A DNA stretch of 64,000 nt. Source: Amycolatopsis palatopharyngis. GTDB taxonomy: Bacteria; Actinomycetota; Actinomycetes; Mycobacteriales; Pseudonocardiaceae. This document shows positions 55,342-63,079 of the stretch, piece by piece (position 1 is the stretch's first letter; every line of letters begins with the position of its first letter). Under the pieces are notes generated by a model. The model saw only the letters and a list, made by a program, of their open reading frames with translations. It searched no databases and had not been told where the DNA came from. The stretch is taken from NCBI RefSeq assembly GCF_003385185.1, contig NZ_PQHZ01000001.1, forward strand, positions 1-64,000. The letters run 5' to 3'. A program made the translations under genes and the position numbers.

Positions 55342-56126
55342 GTGAAATCGGGATTCCTCTTCTCGACGAAGGCGGCGCGGCCTTCCGCGGCGTCACGGCC
55401 GTGTCCGGCCAGGGCGACCGCCACGAGTTCTTCCCGCAGGAAGCCGGTGAGTTCGGTGCCCTGCCCGCGGTGGGCGAGCGATTTGGTCAGGGCGTTGCTC
55501 TCCCCAGGGCCGAGCGCGAGCCGGGCCGCGATCTCCAGCGCACTGCTCGTCGCCTCGCCGTCGGGGACGAGATGGCTGACCAGGCCGAGTTCCAGCGCCT
55601 CCGGCGCAGGCAGGCGTTCGGCCAGCAGGAGGTATCGCATGGCGCGCTGGTGGCCGAGTGCTTTCGGCAGCTGCCAGGCGATACCGGCGTCCGCCACCAG
55701 GCCGCGCAGGGCGAAGGGCGACTGAAAGAACGCCGCCCTGCCAGCCACCACCAGATCGCACGCGAGTACGAGGCCCCAGGCGGCGCCGAGTGCGTACCGC
55801 TCGACGGCGGCGATCACCGGGGCGTTCATGGCGACGAGCCCGCGGATCACCTCGTGCCCGGCCGCGAGCCGCTGCGCCGGTGCCATCAGGTGAGATTCCG
55901 GGCCCGGCATCGAGCGCACGTCCCCGCCCGCGGAGAAGAAACTGTCTCCACCGGTGAGCACCACCGCCCTGACGTCTTCCCGGCCCACCGCGCGCACGGC
56001 ATCGAGCAGCTCGTGCCAGGCCTGTTCGTCCAGCGCGTTGCGCACCTCAGGACGGTCCAACCGGATGGTGGCGACCTGGTCGCTGCCGACCTGCCAGTGC
56101 ACGGCTTCGGCGGCGGTCATCGGCAT
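55338..56126 (-). CDS. PaaG-like crotonase (enoyl-CoA isomerase type)
   Basis: A 262-residue crotonase-fold protein, first gene of the operon. Both hydratase glutamates are missing (FFQSPFALRGL and RAMRYLLLAERL), while an Asp is found in LVADAGIAWQLPKALG at the PaaG position, so isomerisation is more likely than hydration. The ATG at 56126 has GGAG five bases upstream; a second ATG lies 6 bases downstream. A 33-bp dyad 34-66 bp upstream probably binds the divergent GntR regulator. Confidence 0.87.
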   Translation of the reverse strand: MPMTAAEAVHWQVGSDQVATIRLDRPEVRNALDEQAWHELLDAVRAVGREDVRAVVLTGGDSFFSAGGDVRSMPGPESHLMAPAQRLAAGHEVIRGLVAMNAPVIAAVERYALGAAWGLVLACDLVVAGRAAFFQSPFALRGLVADAGIAWQLPKALGHQRAMRYLLLAERLPAPEALELGLVSHLVPDGEATSSALEIAARLALGPGESNALTKSLAHRGQGTELTGFLREELVAVALAGHGRDAAEGRAAFVEKRNPDFT

Positions 56127-56159
56127 GTGAACTCCAACCTCGTCGTTCGAGTACGCGTC

Positions 56160-56192
56160 CATGCATCATGTAAACAAAATATATTATGCATG
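56160..56192. promoter_or_regulatory. Putative GntR operator upstream of the C5-acid operon
   Basis: An inverted repeat with arms CATGCATCAT (56160-56169) and ATTATGCATG (56183-56192), 9 of 10 positions symmetric, and a 13-bp AT-rich spacer. It lies 34 bp before the first gene of the minus-strand operon and 112 bp before the GntR gene. It is an AT-rich island in GC-rich DNA. Confidence 0.55.
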
Positions 56193-56303
56193 AGCGGGTA
56201 CGATACGTGAAGGTCGTCACCCACCGAGCCCAGGCGCTGGCGGGCGCCGCACCCCTGCCGTAAGGGCCGGTCGGGTTCACAGTGAGTAGTAAGGTTCAGC
56301 AGC

Positions 56304-57026
56304 ATGAGTCAGCCTTCGAGCACGACGTCCGGCAACCGCGACGGGCGAAGTTCGCCTCGTTTGTCTCGCACCCGTCTCAGTGACGAAGCCGCGAAGTACG
56401 TGCGGGAGTTGATCATGTCGGGCCAGCTGCGCCCCTCGGAATTCGTGCGCATCGACAAGATCGCCGACGAACTCGGCATCAGTGTCACCCCGGTTCGCGA
56501 AGGACTGCTGGCCCTGCACGGCGAGGGTGTTCTCCGGCTGGAGCCACGGCGTGGATTCATGGTCGCGGAACTGACCGCGGCGGACGTCCGGGACCTCTTC
56601 TGGGTGCAGGCCCAACTCGAGGGCGAACTCGTCGCGCGTGCGACGAAGAACCTGACCGACGACGAACTCGCGGAGCTCGATCAGACCCAGCACGAACTCG
56701 CCCAGGCCCTGGAAGAACAACGTGTGGAGGACGTGGAGCGGCTGAACCGTCATTTCCACCGCACCCTCAACCGCGCGGGAGACTCCCCCAAGCTCAGCTG
56801 GTTCCTCGCCCAGTCAGTCCGCTATGCACCGAGCCGCTTCTACCATCGGATCGGCGGCTGGGCACAGTCCTCTGTGAACGATCACTGGCCGATCCTGGAG
56901 GCGCTGAAGGCCCGCGACCCTGAGGCGGCCCGGGAGGCAATGCGCAACCACATCGTGAACGCGGGCGATCTGCTCGGCCGCCATGTCGACGACCTGCCGG
57001 GGGGAAACCACCGTACAGATCGGTGA
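56304..57026 (+). CDS. GntR-family regulator with FCD domain
   Basis: A 240-residue GntR regulator of the FadR/VanR subgroup. The winged helix is at about residues 28-90 (KIADELGISVTPVREGLLALHGEG), followed by the all-helical FCD ligand domain with metal-type His residues in NRHFHRTLNRAGD and RNHIVNAGD. FCD ligands are usually organic acids or acyl-CoA. It is divergent from the eight-gene operon and is the likely repressor of it. The ATG at 56304 comes after a short AT-containing region. Confidence 0.92.
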   Translation: MSQPSSTTSGNRDGRSSPRLSRTRLSDEAAKYVRELIMSGQLRPSEFVRIDKIADELGISVTPVREGLLALHGEGVLRLEPRRGFMVAELTAADVRDLFWVQAQLEGELVARATKNLTDDELAELDQTQHELAQALEEQRVEDVERLNRHFHRTLNRAGDSPKLSWFLAQSVRYAPSRFYHRIGGWAQSSVNDHWPILEALKARDPEAAREAMRNHIVNAGDLLGRHVDDLPGGNHRTDR

Positions 57027-57182
57027 GGTTCCGTGATCGGCCTCGCGCAGTCGCCTCCCTGGCACCGAAACGGAACACCGGATAGTGGGTTCACCCGTTG
57101 GTGGATCCAGTGACATCCTGCGGATGCCTCGCCAAGGCATGGTCACCTCCTGACATTGGACATTACGGTCGTGGAGGATGCG

Positions 57183-59762
57183 ATGCCCGCAGTCAGTGGA
57201 GACACCGGTAGCCAGTTCGGTCGCAGACGCTTTCTGGAACTCGGTGGAGTGAGCGCGGCCGCGCTCCTGGTGGGCACCGGTGCGATGCACAGCGGCAGCG
57301 CCCGCGCGGTGCCCCCGGCTCTCGGTGAGTTGTTCACACTCGGCGTGGCCTCCGGGGACCCGCTTCCGGACGGGGTCGTGCTGTGGACACGGCTGGCACC
57401 GGACCCACTGGCCGCCGACGGCAGCGGAGGTATGCCTGCCGAGCCGTTCGCGGTGCGGTTCGAGGTCGCCGAGGACGAACGGTTCGATCGGATCGTCCGG
57501 CGCGGGGCCGTCGAAGCCACCCCCGAACTGGGGCACAGCGTGCATCCCGAGGTCTCCGGGCTGCGGCCGGGCCGCGAGTACTTCTACCGCTTCAAGGCCG
57601 GCTCCGCGGTCAGCCCGGTCGGGCGGACCAGGACCGCACCCGCCGCGGGCGCTCGGGTGGACAAGATCACCTTCGGCCTCGCGTCGTGTCAGGCGTGGAC
57701 CGGTGGCAGGTACGCGGCCTATCGGCACATGGCCGCCGACGACCTCGATTTCGTCGTCCACGTCGGTGACTACATCTATGAGGGAGGCGGCACCCGCTCG
57801 CTTGCCGACTTCCGGGTGCTGCACGCCCGGTACAAGTCCTCCCCGGACCTTCGCGCCGCGCACGAGGCCTTCCCGTTCGTCATGACCTTCGACGACCACG
57901 AGGTGGACAACAACTGGGCGGGCGACGTGCCCCAGGACTCCACCCCGAGTTTCCTCGAACTGCGGGCGAACGCGTTCCAGGCCTACTACGAGCATCTCCC
58001 GCTGCGCATCGGCGCCCGGCCCTCCAGTGCGGACATGGCACTGCACCGGTCACTGACCTTCGGCGACCTGCTCTCGCTCACCGTGCTGGACACTCGCCAG
58101 TACCGCAGCGACCAGGCCGAGGGCCGCTTCATCGCGCCACGCGACCCGGGGGCGCTCGACCCGGCTCAGACGATGACCGGTCCGGAGCAGGAACGCTGGC
58201 TGTTCGACACGCTCGCCGGGTCGAAGACACGGTGGAACGTCGTCGCCCAGCAGACGATCATGGCCTTCTACGACTACGACACCGGCGACGGCGTCAGCAT
58301 CAACCACGACCAGTGGGACGGCTACGCCGCCGCCCGCGACCGGCTGTTCGATTTCATCTCCGCGAAACGTCCGTCCAATGTGGTGGTCGTGTCCGGTGAC
58401 TGGCATTCTTCGTGGGTCAACGACCTCAAGGCCGACTTCACGAACCCGGCGTCGGAGACCCTGGCCACCGAGTTCGTCGGCACATCGATCAGTTCCGGGT
58501 GCGGCTGGCGGGACAGTGTGGCCGCGGCACTCGACGTCAACCCGCACGTGAAGTTCTTCGACGGGGATTTTCGCGGCTACACCCGCTGCACGGTGACCCC
58601 CCAGGAGTGGCGTACCGACATCCGGGTGGTGAACGCACCGGGCGATCCTGCTGGGCCCGCCTTCACCCTGGCGTCGTTCGCCGTCGCCGACGGAGTCGCT
58701 GGAGCGCGCAGGATCGACGACGCGGGTGACGGGGTCGCGGGCAGGGTCACCGACGGTACAGACGGTGCGCCGCTGGCGAACGTCGTGGTTGAGGCGCGTT
58801 CCACGGACGGCAGGGTCGTCAGCGGCCGCACCACCAACGCGGACGGCGAGTACCGGCTGCTCGTAGAACCAGGCACGTACGACGTGATCGCGACCGCGGG
58901 TTGCTACCAGAACTCGAAGCGGAATGTCACGACCCGGGCAGGAGAGCAGTCGCGGATCGAGTTCGCGCTACCCCGGATCACCGGCGCCGCGGCGGGAACA
59001 GGTAAGCGGCTCGCCGGCTCGCTGGCCCAGGCCAGCGCCTCGGACATCGTGATCGAGAACGCGGCGCTGGCTCTGGCGGTGGCGGCGGTGACCGAGGACG
59101 GACAACTTCTGGGCACCACGCGCGGCAAGGTCCTCGATATGGCGATCCGCGGGCAGGCCGACCAGCTCGACTGGATCAATCTGACCTACGCCTCGGCGGC
59201 GCAACCCGCTGGCACCGAGGCCTGGCAACAGGTCACCGTCCTCAACGACAGTGTCAGCGTGGTCGAGAAGGGCCCGCAGCGCGCTGTGGTTCGCGCGAGC
59301 GGGTCCTCCACCGACTTTCCGGCACTGACCGTGACCACGACCTACACCCTCGAGCCGGACAAGCCGTGGGTCATGGCCGAGTCGGTCTTCCGCAACACGG
59401 GTACCGACACGATCTCGGCCTGGCTCGGTGACGCCATCGACCATGACGGCGGCGGGCAACGCAGCGGGATCGCCGGACACGGCACGATCACCACGTCGTA
59501 CGGCAACCCCCGGCAGTACACACCGACCGAACCGTGGATCGGGATGACCGGAACCGATCCGCAGACCTATGGCCTCATCTACGACGCGAACCCGTCCGGT
59601 CTGGTGGCCCTCGCGACAGGAAACTGGGTGATGAGCGCACTCCCAGCCGAGCTGGCGCCGGGCGCCGAGCTGGCCCTCAACCGCAGAATCGTCGCGGTGG
59701 ACAACGGCGGAGCAGCTGATCCGTTCGCCGCCCTGTCGCAGCTCTACCGCGAAGGCCGGTGA
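57183..59762 (+). CDS. TAT-exported PhoD-like alkaline phosphatase with extra C-terminal domains
   Basis: An 859-residue exported phosphatase of the PhoD family. The signal has the twin-arginine motif GRRRFLELGG. The PhoD N-domain is followed by the metallophosphatase core with HVGDYIYEGG, MTFDDHEVDNNWAG and VVSGDWHSSW (Fe/Ca site residues), to about residue 530. Then comes a carboxypeptidase-regulatory-like beta domain (VTDGTDGAPLANVVVEARS to LVEPGTYDVIATAGCYQ, about 570-630) and a final beta-rich domain of about 230 residues that I cannot name. The usual length is near 520, so the tail is a large addition. ATG at 57183 has GGAGG upstream; a TTG at 57156 is unlikely. Confidence 0.92.
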   Translation: MPAVSGDTGSQFGRRRFLELGGVSAAALLVGTGAMHSGSARAVPPALGELFTLGVASGDPLPDGVVLWTRLAPDPLAADGSGGMPAEPFAVRFEVAEDERFDRIVRRGAVEATPELGHSVHPEVSGLRPGREYFYRFKAGSAVSPVGRTRTAPAAGARVDKITFGLASCQAWTGGRYAAYRHMAADDLDFVVHVGDYIYEGGGTRSLADFRVLHARYKSSPDLRAAHEAFPFVMTFDDHEVDNNWAGDVPQDSTPSFLELRANAFQAYYEHLPLRIGARPSSADMALHRSLTFGDLLSLTVLDTRQYRSDQAEGRFIAPRDPGALDPAQTMTGPEQERWLFDTLAGSKTRWNVVAQQTIMAFYDYDTGDGVSINHDQWDGYAAARDRLFDFISAKRPSNVVVVSGDWHSSWVNDLKADFTNPASETLATEFVGTSISSGCGWRDSVAAALDVNPHVKFFDGDFRGYTRCTVTPQEWRTDIRVVNAPGDPAGPAFTLASFAVADGVAGARRIDDAGDGVAGRVTDGTDGAPLANVVVEARSTDGRVVSGRTTNADGEYRLLVEPGTYDVIATAGCYQNSKRNVTTRAGEQSRIEFALPRITGAAAGTGKRLAGSLAQASASDIVIENAALALAVAAVTEDGQLLGTTRGKVLDMAIRGQADQLDWINLTYASAAQPAGTEAWQQVTVLNDSVSVVEKGPQRAVVRASGSSTDFPALTVTTTYTLEPDKPWVMAESVFRNTGTDTISAWLGDAIDHDGGGQRSGIAGHGTITTSYGNPRQYTPTEPWIGMTGTDPQTYGLIYDANPSGLVALATGNWVMSALPAELAPGAELALNRRIVAVDNGGAADPFAALSQLYREGR

Positions 59763-59788
59763 TCTCCGGCCGGTCCGGCTGACCATCC

Positions 59789-59858
59789 GCGTTTTCCCGG
59801 GAAAGCGCGTCCCCGCGCCAGGTCTCGCACTTTCCCGGGAAAGTGCGAGACCTGGCGC
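59789..59858. terminator. Tandem palindromic terminator between phoD-like and EEP genes
   Basis: Two palindromes share the core TTTCCCGGGAAA. The second is a perfect 44-bp palindrome with arms at 59815-59836 and 59837-59858 (left arm begins GCGCCAGGTCTCGCAC). The first spans 59788-59809, about 11 bp per arm with one T-G mismatch. They lie in the 102-bp gap between convergent genes, so two-way termination is likely. Confidence 0.65.
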
Positions 59859-59864
59859 GGCTGG

Positions 59865-60710
59865 TCAGGACCTCTGCCCGCCGCCCGCGCCGGGCAGCAG
59901 AACCTCAGCGCGCACCGGAAGGTGGTCGGAGCCGTCACTGGTCACGACGGTGGCAGACCGCGTACCGATATCGGCTGACGTCAGGATGTAGTCGATACGA
60001 CGGTCCGGCGCCTGGCTGGGATACGTCCATCCCTCGCCACTGCCACCCGCTTCCCAGGTGTCCACCAGCCCTTCGAGGAGCGTGCGAATCTCGGGGGCGT
60101 CCGGCAGGGCGTTGAGGTCGCCGAGCAAGATGGCGGGCTCGTCTCGCTCCGCGATCAGCTGCTTGATCGCCTGTGCCTGCTCGAGGCGTTCGGCCGCGTC
60201 GTTGTGCTGCAGGTGCGTGTTGTAGATCTGGGCGACAGTGCCCCGGACGACGATTCGCGCACGCAGGAGGCCCCGTTGCTCGTGGCCCTCGTACTTCGGC
60301 AGCGAGATGTTCTCGGAATCGAGGATCGGCACGGCGCTGAGGATCGCGGTGCCGTACTGCCGTCGAGGCTGGCCCGCTTCGACCGGGTCGCGGTCGAGGT
60401 TCGCGCCGTAGACGGCGTGCATGTCCAACGCGTCGGCGAGCCAGGCGGCCTGATCGACGAACTCACTGCGCTCCGACCAGTGCCGGTCGACCTCCTGCAG
60501 TGCGAGGACGTCCACGCGCGCGGTCTTGACCACGTCGGCGATCCGGCGGAGATCGAGGCGGCCGTCGACGCCGGCACCGTGATGGATGTTGAAGCTCATA
60601 ACGGTCAGGTCGCGTTCAGGAGATGATCCCGATGCCGTAGCGGCACCGATCACCCCACTCAGGGCGAATATTGCGACGGCCAGAACACTCGCGATTCGAC
60701 GGAGGCGCAC
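59865..60710 (-). CDS. Exported endonuclease/exonuclease/phosphatase-family hydrolase
   Basis: A 281-residue EEP-fold hydrolase with an N-terminal signal peptide or anchor (about residues 4-28). Active-site motifs: VMSFNIHHG, ALQEVDRHW, THLQHND, ILLGDLNALPD, RRIDYILTS and GSDHLPVRAEV. Family members cleave phosphodiesters of nucleic acids, inositol phosphates or sphingomyelin. The GTG at 60710 has AAGGGA eight bases upstream. It is convergent with the phosphatase gene; both enzymes may serve phosphate scavenging. Confidence 0.9.
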   Translation of the reverse strand: MRLRRIASVLAVAIFALSGVIGAATASGSSPERDLTVMSFNIHHGAGVDGRLDLRRIADVVKTARVDVLALQEVDRHWSERSEFVDQAAWLADALDMHAVYGANLDRDPVEAGQPRRQYGTAILSAVPILDSENISLPKYEGHEQRGLLRARIVVRGTVAQIYNTHLQHNDAAERLEQAQAIKQLIAERDEPAILLGDLNALPDAPEIRTLLEGLVDTWEAGGSGEGWTYPSQAPDRRIDYILTSADIGTRSATVVTSDGSDHLPVRAEVLLPGAGGGQRS

Positions 60711-60906
60711 AGCTACGTTCCCTTCGGTGACACCAGCGGGTCCGCCGATCCTCATCCGGGAGAATGACCGCCGGATGAATTCACGCCGATCGCCTCCGCA
60801 ACATTGACGAAGCGTGCGAGTAACTCCGTGCGCGGCCCCGCCGCCGGAAAGACGAGCCTCGGGTGAGGGATTCGATCCTGACCGATAGACGCGTAGCGTG
60901 TCCGAT

Positions 60907-61437
60907 ATGGCTGAACTGCTGCAGACCGATCGTGTCAGTGTGCGGGACTGGACGCCTGACGATGCCGAAGCCGCGTTCGCTGTCTACGGGGACACACAGG
61001 TCACTCACTGGCTCACCCCTGCGATGCACCAGGTACACGATATCGCCGCGATGCGCTCAGTGCTGCAGGCGTGGGCCGAGGCGCAGCCGAACCTGCTCCC
61101 GCCGCGCGGGCGGTGGGCGATCGAACGGCGTACCGACGGACAGGTCATCGGCGGTCTGGGGATTCGGCTGCTGCCACCCTACGAGGAAGACCTCGAGCTG
61201 AGCTGGCAATTGCGTGCCGACGCCTGGGGGCAGGGTTATGCCACGGAATCGAGTATCGCACTCGTTCGCTGGGCGTTCACCCAGGACGTCGACGAGCTGT
61301 TCGCGGTGGCACGGCCGAGCAATGAGCGTGCTATCGCGACCGCGAAACGCATCGGGATGAGCTGGGTCGGCGAGACCACCAAGTACTACAACCTGAGACT
61401 GCAGGTTTTCCGGATCCGCCACAGCGATTTCGACTGA
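60907..61437 (+). CDS. GNAT-family N-acetyltransferase (RimJ/RimL-like)
   Basis: A 176-residue GNAT protein. The acetyl-CoA-binding motif is AWGQGYATESSIALVRWAF (RxxGxG-type), and the ARPSNERAIATAKRIGM segment is typical of the RimJ/RimL-like group. The acceptor is unknown. The ATG at 60907 is preferred; an in-frame GTG at 60898 would add three residues. The gene stands alone between the EEP gene and an unknown gene on the opposite strand. Confidence 0.88.
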   Translation: MAELLQTDRVSVRDWTPDDAEAAFAVYGDTQVTHWLTPAMHQVHDIAAMRSVLQAWAEAQPNLLPPRGRWAIERRTDGQVIGGLGIRLLPPYEEDLELSWQLRADAWGQGYATESSIALVRWAFTQDVDELFAVARPSNERAIATAKRIGMSWVGETTKYYNLRLQVFRIRHSDFD

Positions 61438-61518
61438 CCGATCGGCAGCCCAGAGGGGTGCGGATCTCACCGTTGCCGTCCGGCTGGCAGCCGCGGGCCG
61501 CCACACGGCCCCGGCTGC

Positions 61519-62181
61519 TCACGGCCGTGGCAGAAGCGCGGCGATCTCGGCCACCGTGTCGAGGTCATCCGCGCTGAACTCCCCCGTCAGCGTCTCGGTC
61601 TCGGCGACGGTTAGCACGGTCCGGGTCCGGTCCAGCCGGGAGTCGTAGTTGTGCCCGCTGAACTGGATGCCGGCCGCGCCGATGAGTTCGCCACCCAGCG
61701 GCGCGATGTCCCCGGTCGCGTGCACGTCCATGAGGTCCTGGAACTGTCTGGTCTGCGCCCGAGTACGAAAGGCGACCCAGGCCACCGAAACCACCACCGA
61801 GGCTTTTCCGTCACCAATCGTGAACAGCATCCGATTCAGGGATGTACAACGGGTGCGGACGAGGAACCGCCGCACATCGCCGAACGAATGGCTGACACAT
61901 TCCGCGTGCTCCCTGGCCGTCTTTCTCAGGGTGCGCATACCCAGGCGACTCCATGCCTCTTCGGGCCTCCCGGCGCGGGCCGACCTCTTGCTGTCGGCCT
62001 TGCGCGCCATCAGATTCTTGCCCACGCTCGAGCTCGTGCCGCTGCCCAGCGAACCGGCCGTACCCCCGACACCACCAGTGGTCGCGCCGAAGGCGACCAC
62101 TCCGGCCGTGGCAACCGCCGCCAAGCCCTTTTTCGAAGTGAATCGGCCCTTTTTGTCACGCGGCTGACTGTTCCCCGCCAT
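61519..62181 (-). CDS. Hypothetical membrane-anchored protein
   Basis: A 220-residue protein I do not recognise. It begins with a basic stretch (PRDKKGRFTSKKG), then a likely transmembrane or Gly/Ala/Thr-rich segment (about 19-45), a charged linker (KADSKRSARAGRPEE), and a C-terminal domain of about 130 residues with the pattern of alternating strands (LFTIGDGKASVVVSVAWVAF and TRTVLTVAETETLTG). Two Cys occur near residues 94 and 111. The ATG has GGGAGGG nine bases upstream, and codon use looks ordinary. It is convergent with the GNAT gene. Confidence 0.7.
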   Translation of the reverse strand: MAGNSQPRDKKGRFTSKKGLAAVATAGVVAFGATTGGVGGTAGSLGSGTSSSVGKNLMARKADSKRSARAGRPEEAWSRLGMRTLRKTAREHAECVSHSFGDVRRFLVRTRCTSLNRMLFTIGDGKASVVVSVAWVAFRTRAQTRQFQDLMDVHATGDIAPLGGELIGAAGIQFSGHNYDSRLDRTRTVLTVAETETLTGEFSADDLDTVAEIAALLPRP

Positions 62182-62450
62182 TCTTGACGTCCCTCCCCAG
62201 ATTCGCCCCCTCGATGATCACAGTCGCGGGCGAGAAAAGTCGTCGTCCGGTCAGAGACCCCCTATATGGACCAACCGCCGCGCCGGCAGCGGAATCGCGG
62301 CTGCGATACGTCCGAGCCGACGGCGACGCCCCCAAGGTCCCGATCGCGCGTTCTGGATGGCCCTCGAGACGGGCTGCGTCACGCGGGTGCGACAGTGAGC
62401 CGCCCGCCGTTGCCGTCAGCGACGGCGACCAGTCCTGTGCTGCGGGCCCT

Positions 62451-62948
62451 CTACCGAGGTGGTTCGGGTGGGCTCGTCTTGGCCGTCTGCCGGAGCAACG
62501 GTGTGATGCGGTAGTCCACGAGTTCGCGCATCACCAGGGCGGTGTTGGTGCGTTCGACCCCAGGGATGGCGAGAATGCGGCCTGCGATGCGGTAGAGGTC
62601 GTCGGCGTCACGGGCGACGACCTGGATCATCAGGTCGACCGGCCCGGAAATGCCCTGTACCTGCAGCACCTCGGGGACGTCGGCGAGAGCGGCGGCGACT
62701 TCGTCCAGCAACCGCTGGGTGACCTGTGCGGTAATGAACGCGGCCAGCGGGTGTCCCAGCGCGGCCGGCGAGATCCTGCGCTCGAACGAATCGAGGGCAT
62801 CCTTCTCCAGTCGCCCGAGCCGGGAGTGGACGGTGTTGCGGGAGACTCCGACTCGGTCGGCGACCGCGAGGGTGGTCGCGCGCGGGTGCTCGGCCAGCGC
62901 GAGCAGGATGCGCGCGTCGACCACATCAACGGTTCCGTCATCGGGCAT
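62451..62948 (-). CDS. Lrp/AsnC-family regulator
   Basis: A 165-residue single-unit Lrp-type protein: HTH in residues 9-55 (ADRVGVSRNTVHSRLGRLEKDAL) and a RAM/AsnC ligand domain with GISGPVDLMIQVVARDADDLY. It is divergent from an AceE-like gene with a CTCAAC/GTTGAG dyad between them, the usual layout for an Lrp regulator and its target in actinobacteria. The ligand is probably an amino acid or keto acid. The ATG at 62948 is set by the HTH position. Confidence 0.9.
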   Translation of the reverse strand: MPDDGTVDVVDARILLALAEHPRATTLAVADRVGVSRNTVHSRLGRLEKDALDSFERRISPAALGHPLAAFITAQVTQRLLDEVAAALADVPEVLQVQGISGPVDLMIQVVARDADDLYRIAGRILAIPGVERTNTALVMRELVDYRITPLLRQTAKTSPPEPPR

Positions 62949-62994
62949 TGTGCTTACCTCTTCACCGATCCGAGGCCCACGATTGCGCAGAATG

Positions 62995-63019
62995 CTCAAC
63001 TTCGGGCGGGGGTGTTGAG
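62995..63019. promoter_or_regulatory. Putative Lrp operator between lrp and the E1 gene
   Basis: Inverted arms CTCAAC (62995-63000) and GTTGAG (63014-63019) with a 13-bp spacer; the flanks extend the match loosely (AATG before, AATC after). It is midway in the 131-bp divergent region. Confidence 0.45.
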
Positions 63020-63079
63020 AATCAGTCCAGCAGATTGCTTCACTGTGAGCAACCTGCACCCCGGATCGAGGACGGCCCG

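Noticed and set aside
61438..61518. Possible tRNA fragment or attachment site between the GNAT and unknown genes
   Set aside because: No cloverleaf, T-loop consensus or direct repeat could be found.
62266..62514. 82-codon plus-strand frame in the 269-bp gap before the Lrp gene
   Set aside because: It has no ribosome site, biased Arg/Pro/Ser composition and overlaps the Lrp gene end; nothing supports a gene.
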